Below are positions 51,733 through 64,000 of a stretch of 64,000 nt of DNA, piece by piece (the stretch's first letter is position 1; each line of letters begins with the position of its first letter). Below the pieces are notes generated by a model. The model saw only the letters and a program-made list of their open reading frames with translations. It did not search any database and was not told the origin of the DNA. A program made the translations under genes and the position numbers. The stretch comes from Saccharomyces paradoxus (lineage: Eukaryota; Ascomycota; Saccharomycetes; Saccharomycetales; Saccharomycetaceae), in NCBI RefSeq assembly GCF_002079055.1, contig NC_047499.1:1-64000 (forward strand), written 5' to 3'.

Positions 51733-54498
51733 ATGACTTTTACATTTTCCACATCATCAAGAAGAAATGGGAGACCTCCTTTAAAATCAGTTTCTACAGA
51801 AGACAACATCCATTTATTGAGGAAGCGGCGTCAACAGCAACTACCAAGAAATTCTATAGATAAATCGCACCATCCAAATAGTGGGCAGACGGCACTTGCA
51901 AGTAATAATCAAGAGGATGACATACGCAGCGCTTCAACAACTAATTTGGATCGCTTACGACAGGAACGAGAGGAAAATTCACTGGAAATGGACTGTACAC
52001 AGTCAAGATTATCTCATAGAGCAAATATGCTAGTGGACGTCCTACCATCTTTTGAGATGTATAATGCCTTGCACAGACACATACCTCAAGGCAACGTTGA
52101 TCCTGACAGACACGATTTCCCCCCTTCTTATCAAGAAGTTCGTACACAAAGAATGACTATATTACCCAGCAACGATAATTCTGTGGAAAGGTCACCATTG
52201 ACAGCGGTGCCAGGATTCGAAAATGCCTGTAATAATGGTGCTACTTCCCACTCTCTTACCAACCTACATCCTTTACAAACGCAACATCTTACAATTAATA
52301 GTACAAGAAGTGGCGAACAGTCGCGCCATTCTTCATCAGACACCAATGTCAGTCAGATACCGTTCGAAGATGATCTAAACGATTCGGACAACATTTTTAT
52401 AGACAAGTTATACACCTTACCCAAGTTGTCCACTCCGATTGAAGTTGATATAAGAATAACGAAAACTGCATCAATACCTCATGAGCGTCCTGAGGAACAG
52501 TCCATATTAAAGGAATACACATCGGGCGATATTATTCATGGTTATTGTTTAATTGAAAACCGCTCCTCTCAACCTTTGAAATTTGAAATGTTTTATGTTA
52601 CTTTGGAAGCATACATATCCGTCATCGACCGTCAAAAGGGGAAAAGAACCTTAAAGAGATTTTTAAGAATGGTCGACTTAAGCGCATCTTGGTCTTATAC
52701 AAACATAACCCCAAGTACGGGTATCAATATTGTCCCGGGTGAGCGGGATTTTGATGATGCCATCATTGGTCTTTCAAACAGCAGAGAATTGAAGCCAAAT
52801 ACAAAATATAAGAAATTCTTCATGTTCAAACTTCCTACACAATTATTGGATGTGACTTGCAAACAAGAGCAATTTTCACACTGCCTTCTGCCACCAAGTT
52901 TCGGTATCGACAAGTATAAAAATAACTGTAAATATTCTGGCATAAAAGTAAATAGTGTCCTTGGCTGTGGACATTTAGGTACAAAAGGTTCACCCATTTT
53001 GACACTGGACATGGCAGATGATAATTTATCAATAAATTATACGATTGATGCCAAAATTGTGGGTAAAGATAAAAGAACATCCAAGCTGAATATTATGAAG
53101 GAAAAAGAATATAACTTGAGGGTTATGCCCTTCCCTTTTGCTGGCGTCACTAATCAACAAAACGAGAAGACGTGTTCAAGACAACTAAACGATTTGGACA
53201 GCTTGATTGAGGATAGATTTGAAGCTTTGAACAAGATTTTCAAGAAACTGGAATTAAATGAGGCCATTTCGAATGTAGATATTCATGACACAGATATAAG
53301 CGGGACTTTGGACGGTAATGAAGATTTGGATTCCGATGAGATATTAAGACGTAAGCTAGACCAACTACATATTAATAATAGGATTGATGATACCGCCAAC
53401 CAATCACCCTCCTATGATTCCAAAAATATGGCCCCGAAGGAAAACTTAGTCGAGACTGAGTTACGCTATAAGTTTAAGAATAAGAACAAATCAAATTCAA
53501 GTTTATTTTCTCATTTTTTGAGTTCATCAGAAACCGGATCATCTTCAACTGGACCGCATGTATACAATTCTGGGTTGATTGTATTATCAGTCGAAAAACC
53601 TCAATCTGCATTACCTTACTGGTCACCATCATTGTTGAGAAAAACCAACAAATTTGAAGCAAAGAGTGAACAAGAAAAGGAAAACTGGCAAAGGTTAATG
53701 AACATGCTTCCAGAAGGGGTGAAAACTCCACTCACCAAGTTAGATGTACATTTGACCTGTATCCAGTCCAATAACAGCGCGGCCCATAAGCCACCGGAGA
53801 TAAGCTCTGTAACGACAGAATTTGTGGTTATCACAGCCAAATCTGATAATTCGATTCCTATTAAATTCAGCACTGAACTATTAATGAATGAGAATAGGTT
53901 AAACAAATTAAAAACAAAATTTTTAGCCTACCAGAAAAAAGTTCACGAATATCGTAAAAAATTTGAAGAAAACCATGCGAAGCTGAATGAGCTTTACAAT
54001 AGAAATAGAGATCATTCAACTTCAAAAGAACTTCTGTTCACAAATTTCATATCTGATCAAATAAACAATGATATTGACAGTTTAGCTGGATTAAAAGTTA
54101 ACATTATTGATTTACATGATATCTTCAAAAAGCAAATACACACTTTTGAAGAAGAAAACGAGGATATTATTTCTAAGAAGGGAAGTTCCAATCCTCCTTC
54201 TACGTCATCCAGTAACAACAATTTCTTACAAGCAACGTTTAGTAATGGTGCATCCACCGCTACTAAGTTTACTCAACAGATTGTGCATGAATGGGAGAAA
54301 GTTAAGCCATTACAGTATAAGAGGGATGTAACAGTTAATTTGAAGTTGAATCCCAACATCAAAGAAACCTTGGTGCCTAATTTTGAAACGTGTTTGTGTT
54401 GTAGATTTTATTGTGTACGAGTGAACATCAAATTTGATAACCATTTAGGTTCCATGAAAGTTGATATTCCGGTTGATGTGAAGAAATTACAAATTTAG
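51733..54498 (+). CDS. BUL2: Rsp5 ubiquitin ligase adaptor Bul2
   Basis: Arrestin-like adaptor that brings Rsp5 to permeases such as Gap1 for ubiquitination and sorting. 921 aa from MTFTFSTSS; the frame is open eight codons upstream. The Rsp5-binding motif PPSY is near residue 130 (DFPPSYQEV). Bul1 and Bul2 share an N-terminal region (about 230-480, GDIIHGYCLIENRSSQPLKF) and a conserved C-terminal region (about 620-921). The end, FYCVRVNIKFDNHLG to KKLQI, is Bul2-like. The paralogue BUL1 lies elsewhere in S. cerevisiae; synteny identifies this as BUL2. Confidence 0.97.
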   Translation: MTFTFSTSSRRNGRPPLKSVSTEDNIHLLRKRRQQQLPRNSIDKSHHPNSGQTALASNNQEDDIRSASTTNLDRLRQEREENSLEMDCTQSRLSHRANMLVDVLPSFEMYNALHRHIPQGNVDPDRHDFPPSYQEVRTQRMTILPSNDNSVERSPLTAVPGFENACNNGATSHSLTNLHPLQTQHLTINSTRSGEQSRHSSSDTNVSQIPFEDDLNDSDNIFIDKLYTLPKLSTPIEVDIRITKTASIPHERPEEQSILKEYTSGDIIHGYCLIENRSSQPLKFEMFYVTLEAYISVIDRQKGKRTLKRFLRMVDLSASWSYTNITPSTGINIVPGERDFDDAIIGLSNSRELKPNTKYKKFFMFKLPTQLLDVTCKQEQFSHCLLPPSFGIDKYKNNCKYSGIKVNSVLGCGHLGTKGSPILTLDMADDNLSINYTIDAKIVGKDKRTSKLNIMKEKEYNLRVMPFPFAGVTNQQNEKTCSRQLNDLDSLIEDRFEALNKIFKKLELNEAISNVDIHDTDISGTLDGNEDLDSDEILRRKLDQLHINNRIDDTANQSPSYDSKNMAPKENLVETELRYKFKNKNKSNSSLFSHFLSSSETGSSSTGPHVYNSGLIVLSVEKPQSALPYWSPSLLRKTNKFEAKSEQEKENWQRLMNMLPEGVKTPLTKLDVHLTCIQSNNSAAHKPPEISSVTTEFVVITAKSDNSIPIKFSTELLMNENRLNKLKTKFLAYQKKVHEYRKKFEENHAKLNELYNRNRDHSTSKELLFTNFISDQINNDIDSLAGLKVNIIDLHDIFKKQIHTFEEENEDIISKKGSSNPPSTSSSNNNFLQATFSNGASTATKFTQQIVHEWEKVKPLQYKRDVTVNLKLNPNIKETLVPNFETCLCCRFYCVRVNIKFDNHLGSMKVDIPVDVKKLQI

Positions 54499-54799
54499 AC
54501 GATACAACACCCAAGAACGTTGCAGTTTTACAAATAATTGATAAAAGCAGGACTATTTTTTTACCATTTTGATAAACCTATTACTATTATTATTATGTAC
54601 AGTCACTTTAGTTATCTTTTTTTTTTTCTCTCTTCCCCCCCTAAATATATGTATATATTCTGCATAATACAGCAAAATATATAGCTATCACCTGGCACAC
54701 GTACTACTAAAGAAGAAAAGAAAACAGAAACAGTATAGGAATGGTTATTGACTTTGATCCTCTAAATGAAAAAAAAAGGGAAAATTTGTTCTATTTACT
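54499..54799. other. BUL2-COQ5 convergent spacer
   Basis: 301 bp, AT-rich, with a T-run at about 54618-54628. Terminator region for both genes; no gene. Confidence 0.5.
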
Positions 54800-56406
<1,607 letters not shown>

Positions 56407-59241
56407 ATGGTACTGATGGAAGATGTGCAGAACGAAGATGGCCATAATACTGTAGAAAACAGTAGTAGCGGTGGGGACAGTAGTAATAATATTCAAATGA
56501 GGCGAATGAGGAAGACGCAACTGTCCAAGAGGAAACTTCTCGAGAAGAGGAAATCTGATGTGTTGATTGCTGCTAAATCTTTAGATACAGAAATTCAGAA
56601 TGTGAAAAATCTAAAGCGATTGTCGATAGGTTCGATGGATTTGGTGATTGACCCTGAGCTAGAGTTTAAGGTAAACAGCAGAAACTCGTATTCTTCAGAC
56701 TCCTCAAAGGAATCACTACAAGAATCGCTGCATGAAAAGGATGTTGTACGACTAGAACAAGAGGAAAAACAAGGGGACGAAGACAATGATGCATATGAGG
56801 AGGCGGATACTACTAATGCGGACGACAGTATAGATATAACTCAAACAGAATATTTGCATGATGAAGAGACTTTGGAGAAAGAAAAGATCTCCCGCAATGC
56901 TTCTTCATCCACTTCATCTTCAGCAAGAGTAACGTCCAGGAATAGAAGGCTCAGTGGAGTAAAGGCATTGGCCCACGATGTCGTCTTGGATGTGACGGAT
57001 GATCACAGTTCAAAAATGGTCGATCTAACTCAAAACTTGTTGTGGGTGCCCGCTAACCAACATCCTAACGTTAAGCCAGAAAACTACTTAGAATTGATTC
57101 AGGACACATTACAGAACATTCAAATAAGCACGGACCAGGACTCTGATGAAAACAAATTAGAACTGGGTAACAACCATGTAATTCCAAATAGAAAACGCTC
57201 GGGTTCTGTAGTTAGAAGACCTTCTCGGTTGAAGACCTCGTATACCAAGTTTGATGATGAGCTTCCTTCTGCAGAAAAACCACAAGAAGGAGAAGAGGAA
57301 GTGGATAAACGAATACCCCCATCTGAAACTAAAACCGTAAGATCTGTATCTTTGAAGGAAATTACTGAAGAGCTTACTAAGATTTCCAATAATGCTGGTT
57401 TAACAGACTCAGATGCGGTCACTTTAGCCAGAAGCTTGAGCATGTCAGGGTCATTTACTAATGAAAGTCTTCACTTGAACAGCAATAACGCCGAAAATGA
57501 TAATGAATTTGCATCAAATATGTTTAGTGAAACTGGGCGTACCATACCGGAAAGATCGTCTTTAAGGAGGTCTAAATTTAACACGTATAAAATCAGGCTA
57601 GAGAGTAATGGCCTTCCACAAGCAGCAAAACTCAATAATCTGATGAATATACAAGCAAGTGACGATCGAAGAAGTGCATCATCGCCTGCATCTTGCATGC
57701 AACTGCCTCAGGAGCAAGCATCACTGAATGATTTCCAAGAGATTTTTGACCATTACAGAAGAGCAAGTACTGATTGGAGTACTGAAAATGAGAAATACGC
57801 TGATAGCACTAACTACTATTCGGATGAAGAAGATTTAACACATGCATCCATTTCTCAAGATAGCAGCCTTTTATCCACAGATAGCTCTAATAACAGTGTA
57901 TTGATAAAACCACATAATACTGGTTCAATGATTTCTGAAAAATTAGATCAACATGTTAGCTCGAACGAAAATGAAAATATCAATGGCAGCGAACTAAATC
58001 ATGGCTGGTCATGGTTGAATTCTAGCAATGAAAACCTGAACGGTAATGATCAATCTTACGAGCGGCTAATAGATGATAAAAATGACCATGAAGATGTGGA
58101 GAATGAAAAAGCCGACTTTGTTAATTTAAGTGTATCGAGGAGAGCAAAATCTACCAAACGTGCTTCTGAAAGAATAAATCATTCCAAAAATAGACATTCA
58201 CCAATTTTCCAGATACATTCTGATGAGTCGAACCCCGTGGTACTTACTCCTTCAGTGGTTTCATCATCTCCATCACAGTCACCTGAGCCTATAGTACCTG
58301 CGATAGCAGAGAAAAACATAGAATCGCCTACTGATACCCAGCCCAGTACAAACAAGAAGAATTCCTTGGAGAAACGGCTTGCCAGATTATTCAAAAGAAA
58401 ACAACATAGTGGTACTTGCAAATCAGATGTGAAAGTTACCAAAAAAAGTGTTAAAAAAGAACTGAAAAAGAAGACTTCGCACTCAAGTTTATCCAAATTT
58501 AGGAAAAGCCCCAAGAAAAAGCCCGAAGAAGCGAAAAGGAACCATAAATGTCCTTCATCTCCCACCAAAACCACTTCTTCTGAAGATATAGATACGGCAA
58601 GCGTCATTGAACCTACTGTGCAAAGCTCACATGCTTCCAGCATTCTTTCTGACAGTAATGCTAGCCGCAGTTCTGAATTCGTGGTGGAGACAATAAGCGA
58701 GTTAGACGGCGACGATTCATTTGATATTAGTGGTGGTGATATCAACTACGATGTGGAAGTGCACTCTGATGTAGGTATAGAAACAACAGCTAAACCAGAG
58801 GGGAGTGCAGGAGAAGAGGGAGAAAATAAAATTTCATCTCCTGCACCTCAAATCTCGACATTGCCTCCAAAAAAATTAACATTTGAAGATGTCGTTAAAC
58901 CGGAATACCCAAACGCTCCAATAAAATTTACAGATAGTGCATTTGGATTCCCATTACCAATGATAACAAACTCCACAGTGGTTATGTTTGACCATCGTCT
59001 AGGGATTAACGTTGAAAGGGCTATTTACAGACTCAGCCATCTGAAGCTCAGTGATCCCGGGAGAGAACTAAGACAACAGGTATTGTTGAGTAACTTCATG
59101 TACTCTTACTTGAATTTAGTCAATCATACTTTATACATGGAGCAAATGGGCACTGAAGATGTAGTCTTCAATGGGGATTCCGCTCTAGGAATGATGGACA
59201 AGAATGATTCTGATGGCACGATCTTAATACCAGATATTTAA
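56407..59241 (+). CDS. ZDS2: Cdc55-interacting regulator Zds2
   Basis: Zds1 and Zds2 bind the PP2A subunit Cdc55 and control mitotic entry and exit, polarity and silencing. 944 aa from MVLMEDVQ; the frame is open 11 codons upstream. Mostly disordered, Ser/Asn/Glu-rich sequence. A conserved patch lies at about 200-230 (MVDLTQNLLWVPANQHPNVKPENYLELI). A lysine-rich block (about 655-720) carries LEKRLARLFKRKQ. The C-terminal ZDS domain (about 830-920, FGFPLPMITNS to SNFMYSYLNLVNH) is the Cdc55-binding region in the family. Confidence 0.96.
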   Translation: MVLMEDVQNEDGHNTVENSSSGGDSSNNIQMRRMRKTQLSKRKLLEKRKSDVLIAAKSLDTEIQNVKNLKRLSIGSMDLVIDPELEFKVNSRNSYSSDSSKESLQESLHEKDVVRLEQEEKQGDEDNDAYEEADTTNADDSIDITQTEYLHDEETLEKEKISRNASSSTSSSARVTSRNRRLSGVKALAHDVVLDVTDDHSSKMVDLTQNLLWVPANQHPNVKPENYLELIQDTLQNIQISTDQDSDENKLELGNNHVIPNRKRSGSVVRRPSRLKTSYTKFDDELPSAEKPQEGEEEVDKRIPPSETKTVRSVSLKEITEELTKISNNAGLTDSDAVTLARSLSMSGSFTNESLHLNSNNAENDNEFASNMFSETGRTIPERSSLRRSKFNTYKIRLESNGLPQAAKLNNLMNIQASDDRRSASSPASCMQLPQEQASLNDFQEIFDHYRRASTDWSTENEKYADSTNYYSDEEDLTHASISQDSSLLSTDSSNNSVLIKPHNTGSMISEKLDQHVSSNENENINGSELNHGWSWLNSSNENLNGNDQSYERLIDDKNDHEDVENEKADFVNLSVSRRAKSTKRASERINHSKNRHSPIFQIHSDESNPVVLTPSVVSSSPSQSPEPIVPAIAEKNIESPTDTQPSTNKKNSLEKRLARLFKRKQHSGTCKSDVKVTKKSVKKELKKKTSHSSLSKFRKSPKKKPEEAKRNHKCPSSPTKTTSSEDIDTASVIEPTVQSSHASSILSDSNASRSSEFVVETISELDGDDSFDISGGDINYDVEVHSDVGIETTAKPEGSAGEEGENKISSPAPQISTLPPKKLTFEDVVKPEYPNAPIKFTDSAFGFPLPMITNSTVVMFDHRLGINVERAIYRLSHLKLSDPGRELRQQVLLSNFMYSYLNLVNHTLYMEQMGTEDVVFNGDSALGMMDKNDSDGTILIPDI

Positions 59242-59536
59242 CTTATGATTGTTTTCAGGATTGATAGATATGTACATAAAGTCACATATTTCAAGGTATT
59301 GTAAGGATGCCCTTTTAGCGTCAAGCTTGTTATTATCACGAAAAACGTCGTTTTATTATATAAAGGATTACTGTATATGTTTTTCTTTTTTTTTTTAATT
59401 TTCCAGCAAGAATGAAGAGAAGCCGACCTCATCTCATCTTATTTGGAGCAAAATGAAATGATCTATTCAGTACAGGAAGACTACCTTGCGGTTGAAATCT
59501 GTCTCGCTTTACACTACAAAGAGAGAAAGAGAGGAA

Positions 59537-59854
59537 ATGCCTAAGAATAATACTTACCGTATGCTCGTTTTACTAGAAGACGATACTAAGATAAATAAAG
59601 AAGATGAAAAATTTTTGAAAGGTAAGCCAGGAAAAATGCATGAATTTGTTGATGAGTTGATACTACCATTTGATGTTGACGAATTAGATGAGTTAAATGT
59701 CTGGTTTGATAAATTCGATGCCGAAATATGTATACCGAACGAAGGTCATATCAAATATGAAATTAGTAGTGATGGTTTGATCGTACTTATGTTGGATAAG
59801 GAGATTGAAGGGGTAGTCGAAAAGGTAAAGAAATTTGTCGAAGAGAATAATTGA
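59537..59854 (+). CDS. YML108W: Yml108w, small acidic protein of unknown function
   Basis: 105 aa, as in S. cerevisiae. I start at the ATG at 59537 (MPKNNTYRM), since the upstream open frame is not conserved. A strongly acidic alpha/beta protein (LLEDDTKINKEDEKF, DVDELDELNVWFDKFDAE). The S. cerevisiae protein has an NMR structure with a split alpha/beta fold but no known function. The frame ends in EEVEENN-like acidic residues (KKFVEENN). It converges with PML39 across 152 bp. Confidence 0.93.
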   Translation: MPKNNTYRMLVLLEDDTKINKEDEKFLKGKPGKMHEFVDELILPFDVDELDELNVWFDKFDAEICIPNEGHIKYEISSDGLIVLMLDKEIEGVVEKVKKFVEENN

Positions 59855-60006
59855 AAGAATAAAGTTCCTTTGGTTTTGCATCGGTAAAGCGTGGCTGTTG
59901 TGTATACATATGTGCATATAGTTTGAAAAGAGAGCAATAGGATGTGCGCATTAGTATAGGGGCATATACAAGCATATGAAAATACAGATAATGCATTACA
60001 TTTAAT

Positions 60007-61011
60007 TTATAAAGTTTGTAGAACAGCCTCTAATTTATTTAGTCTTTCCCCCACGTCCATTTTTGTTATCAGGTTGTCCTCCCCGTCGATCAACTCCAGC
60101 AACATTTTGGGTAACAACTCTTTATTGTAATACCGACACCATGGTGCGTGTCCATTAAATTCCGTATGTTCTAAGATCTTCAGGGATGCTCGGTGAAAGC
60201 AAGCCGTACATTGAACCAGATCATCCTTCTCGAATTTTGTGTAGCCAAGAAGCAACAGACCCACAAGAGAGTAATCTTTACAATCGAAAAAAAAAGCCAA
60301 TTTTTGCATTTCATTTTCAGACAAGTAATGAAATATACGAGAAGAATTTCTTTTAAGGCTAAATTCATTTGATCCAGACGCAATTCTCTCGATTTCTGCG
60401 TGAATTCTCTCAATTTCTCTTATAAGGGTTTGTGGGCTTAAATAATACTCTCTGTTTAAATCAAACCGATTTTTCCTCCATGGACACTTTTGAAGATGAT
60501 TACCAATTACATTGCAGTACCAGATTTTTTCATTCAATTTCATGCTGTAATCGGCGGCATCATCGCCATTCTTGAATAATAAAATTGTCATAATGGCGTG
60601 ACAACAGCAGCACTTAAATGCCACCTGCGACTGCGATTCTCCCCGATACGGCTTCCAGCCTTTAGATGCTAGAGTTAATGGATTGACCCATCGACCGTCC
60701 CATTCAACGAGCAGGAGCCTTGTATGATTTTGAATTGAACATGTCCTCTCCAACAAGGCCTGCAGGTCGTGCAATCGGAACCCAACAAAATCATTGGAGC
60801 TCTCCTGTACCAGATCGTCAAACAATTGCAAACGTTTCTTACATTTTTTAGGCAGCATTGAACTTTCATCATAGGATTTCTTCTTGTACCTCCATTTGGT
60901 AATAAGTCGCTCTCCTAGAGTATTCTTATATTTTCCTGGTAAAGGCTTAGTACTCTTGCCCAGTGAATGTCTGATTGACCTCAACCTAACTTCCAATGCG
61001 TCCTTTTCCAT
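60007..61011 (-). CDS. PML39: Nuclear basket mRNA quality-control factor Pml39
   Basis: Nuclear-pore-basket protein that retains unspliced or improper mRNPs; counterpart of vertebrate ZC3HC1/NIPA. 334 aa, as in S. cerevisiae. It has two BIL-type zinc modules. The first is around CCCCHAIM with HLQKCPW (about 138-180), the second around CTACFHRASL with HAPWCRYYN (about 262-300). The conserved W in LLVEWDGRW (about 102) precedes the first. It is divergent from URA5. Confidence 0.94.
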   Translation of the reverse strand: MEKDALEVRLRSIRHSLGKSTKPLPGKYKNTLGERLITKWRYKKKSYDESSMLPKKCKKRLQLFDDLVQESSNDFVGFRLHDLQALLERTCSIQNHTRLLLVEWDGRWVNPLTLASKGWKPYRGESQSQVAFKCCCCHAIMTILLFKNGDDAADYSMKLNEKIWYCNVIGNHLQKCPWRKNRFDLNREYYLSPQTLIREIERIHAEIERIASGSNEFSLKRNSSRIFHYLSENEMQKLAFFFDCKDYSLVGLLLLGYTKFEKDDLVQCTACFHRASLKILEHTEFNGHAPWCRYYNKELLPKMLLELIDGEDNLITKMDVGERLNKLEAVLQTL

Positions 61012-62195
<1,184 letters not shown>

Positions 62196-62522
62196 GAATC
62201 AATTTTTTAATTAAATGATTTATTTATCTCTTTTAAGAACTATTAATCTTAGTTACTACGATACATGCACGCCGCTTATATATATATATGTATAAATAGC
62301 GTATATTCATATATATATAGAGCGAGACAGTTTTCTTGTTACTTTTTTTGCTTTCTGTTCCTCTTGCTTGTAGCTGCTGCAACGCTCTCGGCGTATTGAA
62401 TTCTTCTCAACTTCCAACGAAATAAAACGAATAATTATATTAGTCTTGATTCAAAAGATTTAAAACTGGTAAAACAACTTAAATATACATATACATATAC
62501 ATAAATGGTGTAAAGAAGGCAA
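62196..62522. other. URA5-SEC65 convergent spacer with TA tracts
   Basis: 327 bp. TA-rich microsatellites at about 62277-62295 and 62309-62319, and ATATAC repeats near 62484-62502. No gene. Confidence 0.55.
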
Positions 62523-63344
62523 TCATCTTCTAACAACTTTGTACTTATTTTTTGGTGGTTTAAACGATTTTTCTGCCGCTGTAATCTTAGGAGTTTCGTA
62601 AACAGATTTTGTCATTGGATGGCCCATCAAAAATGGACTATGCAGTGGAACAATCTCGTTCATCTTGAAGCCCTTTACACGCGGAATCTTTTTAAATTCA
62701 ATATTGTCGAAATCAGGCCCATATGGAATCTCTCTTAAAGATTCAATGGTTGTTGGATGAGTTTTCATGTACTCCCCAACCGCTTTCATTAATTGCCTCT
62801 TACCACCCTTGAATTTAGTGGCTGCGCCAACCAATTGTCCATTTTCTTTGAAAAGTACACGAATTCTACCAGGATTACCGAAATCTTGTGGATGACATTT
62901 TTCACCCTCGAAAATGCATAATATTCCTAGTTCACGGACAGCATCTGCCATAGTTTTAGCTAAAGGGTTTTCAACAGCCAATTCCTTAGGAACCCTCCTA
63001 CCTTCCTTATGTGATCTGTTCACGTCAAAGTAACATGGATAGAGTACTTGGAATCGTTTAACTTCTTCTAAATCTTTCTTGGAAATAGCCTCTGAACGTT
63101 CAACCTTACCGGTTTTCGGGTTGATAAAACTCAGTTGCTCTTTTTCGTTGCTACTATTGTTGTTACTATTACTGGTGTCATTCATACCAGGTAAAAAGGC
63201 AGTATTTTCCTTGTCCTGGCTTCTTACAACTGTGGGCGTTATCTTGGGAGCAATCGGCGTCCTCAAAGAGGGATCTAACTCGGCCAAGTCCATATCGAGG
63301 TCATCGATATCATTGAGATCATCAATCTCTTCTAATCTAGGCAT
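62523..63344 (-). CDS. SEC65: Signal recognition particle subunit Sec65 (SRP19)
   Basis: SRP19 homologue that binds the SRP RNA and allows Srp54 loading for co-translational ER targeting. 273 aa, equal to S. cerevisiae and longer than mammalian SRP19 because of yeast-specific ends. The acidic N-terminus (about 1-25) precedes the SRP19 domain (about 95-205), with [22 protein letters not shown] and [21 protein letters not shown]-like text. The basic C-terminus ends in KNKYKVVRR. Confidence 0.97.
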   Translation of the reverse strand: MPRLEEIDDLNDIDDLDMDLAELDPSLRTPIAPKITPTVVRSQDKENTAFLPGMNDTSNSNNNSSNEKEQLSFINPKTGKVERSEAISKKDLEEVKRFQVLYPCYFDVNRSHKEGRRVPKELAVENPLAKTMADAVRELGILCIFEGEKCHPQDFGNPGRIRVLFKENGQLVGAATKFKGGKRQLMKAVGEYMKTHPTTIESLREIPYGPDFDNIEFKKIPRVKGFKMNEIVPLHSPFLMGHPMTKSVYETPKITAAEKSFKPPKNKYKVVRR

Positions 63345-63595
63345 GTCGGCTTTATGATAACTCTGGCTTATGGCTTATTTTTCTTTAATTTCATTAGTAG
63401 TTAGCCTGTTGAATACTATTAGCATCTTTTTTTTTTTTTCAGATTACAAAAGCGTGAAAAATAAATACTTCATGATTGTTTTTAAGAGAAGTGCACAATT
63501 TTCAAAACACCTGAAGAAGTGATCAATTCATCTACTATTGTGAAAACTGCACTTTTTCTTGCTAAGCTGTTCCACATATTTAATTAGGCTTTATT

Positions 63596-64000
63596 TTAGT
63601 CATTACATATTATATCCAATAAAATTGCATCAAGAGCTTCCAACAGCAAGCTGGCATTTAAATACGGGTTCTGTAGCATGGCATGGACCCGATCAGCAGC
63701 TTCGTGAGAATCCCTTAGACCTACCACACGCCCACAGGTATCTGCGAATAGTCTCTGCAGGCTGGTTAGGGCGAGTTGTTCCGTTCGTAGCTTTTCACCT
63801 TCGCTTCTTGCTGCCTCTATTGTTTCATTTCTTTTTCTTTCGAACACGCCGTTGTCACCCCATAGCATATTTTTAAATGTAATTACTGCTTCTAGCACTT
63901 GATCCTCTGACCTCAATTTTTGAATGCTGACCTTTATATACTTTTCAATAGTACTCCCAAGAAGCTGTTGTAAAACGGTAATTATTGCCCTGCCTCTCAA
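63596..64000 (-). CDS. MDM1: Mdm1 C-terminus (partial, runs off the window)
   Basis: Only the last 135 codons, stop included, are in the window; the gene continues to the right. The segment (SIEKYIKV-like TIEKYIKVSIQKLRSEDQ, then FKNMLWGDNGVFE) belongs to the sorting nexin C-terminal (nexin C) domain. Mdm1 is an ER-anchored tether at nucleus-vacuole junctions, needed for organelle inheritance and lipid handling. The first codon in the window is an internal Leu. Synteny (next to SEC65) supports the call. Confidence 0.93.
   Translation of the reverse strand: MRGRAIITVLQQLLGSTIEKYIKVSIQKLRSEDQVLEAVITFKNMLWGDNGVFERKRNETIEAARSEGEKLRTEQLALTSLQRLFADTCGRVVGLRDSHEAADRVHAMLQNPYLNASLLLEALDAILLDIICND

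Noticed and set aside
58179-58745. 188-aa minus-strand ORF opposite ZDS2
   Set aside because: Lies wholly inside ZDS2. Its Ser- and Phe-rich composition reflects the complementary strand of a charged, low-complexity coding region.

Overview
The window is the left end of a Saccharomyces chromosome. It begins with about 50 bp of C1-3A telomeric repeat and ends inside MDM1. From YML131W inward, every gene matches the order and strand of Saccharomyces cerevisiae chromosome XIII left (YML131W, ERO1, COX14, MSC1, RSC9, ERG13, PGA3, TUB3, PHO84, GTR1, NDI1, YML119W, NGL3, NAB6, ATR1, VAN1, TAF8, DAT1, CTK3, BUL2, COQ5, ZDS2, YML108W, PML39, URA5, SEC65, MDM1). The proteins differ from the S. cerevisiae ones I remember by scattered substitutions and small length changes. 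Together with a whole-looking Ty5 element, which S. cerevisiae lacks, this suggests the close relative S. paradoxus. The species call is inference.

Subtelomere (1-15044). Telomere repeat; a complete Ty5 LTR retrotransposon (88-5463) with identical 251-bp LTRs and a 5-bp target duplication; an X element core (about 5464-6310); an IMP dehydrogenase gene read toward the telomere; then older debris. The debris holds a diverged Ty5 LTR, a second partial X element and two older Ty5 LTR relics, so it looks like a former chromosome end. Next come a complete epoxide hydrolase gene that I do not know from the S. cerevisiae reference genome (a candidate horizontal acquisition) and a 3.9-kb stretch with no recognisable gene. 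I found no Y' element, COS gene, tRNA gene or CRISPR array.

Core arm (15045-64000). Twenty-seven housekeeping genes, closely packed on both strands, one with a spliceosomal intron (TUB3). They cover ER oxidation and nuclear envelope (ERO1, MSC1, PGA3), mitochondria (COX14, NDI1, COQ5), sterol and pyrimidine synthesis (ERG13, URA5), transport (PHO84, ATR1), TORC1 signalling (GTR1), transcription and chromatin (RSC9, TAF8, CTK3, DAT1), RNA metabolism (NGL3, NAB6, PML39), glycosylation (VAN1), ubiquitin ligase adaptors (BUL2), polarity (ZDS2), SRP (SEC65) and organelle contacts (MDM1). Promoters carry readable sites: Pho4 boxes (PHO84), Yap1 and Gcn4 sites (ATR1), a sterol element (ERG13) and STREs (MSC1). 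Points worth a second look here are the shifted ERG13 N-terminus, a possible small spliced ORF between ERO1 and COX14, and an altered NGL3 C-terminus.

Comparisons with S. cerevisiae rest on remembered sequences, not on a search.
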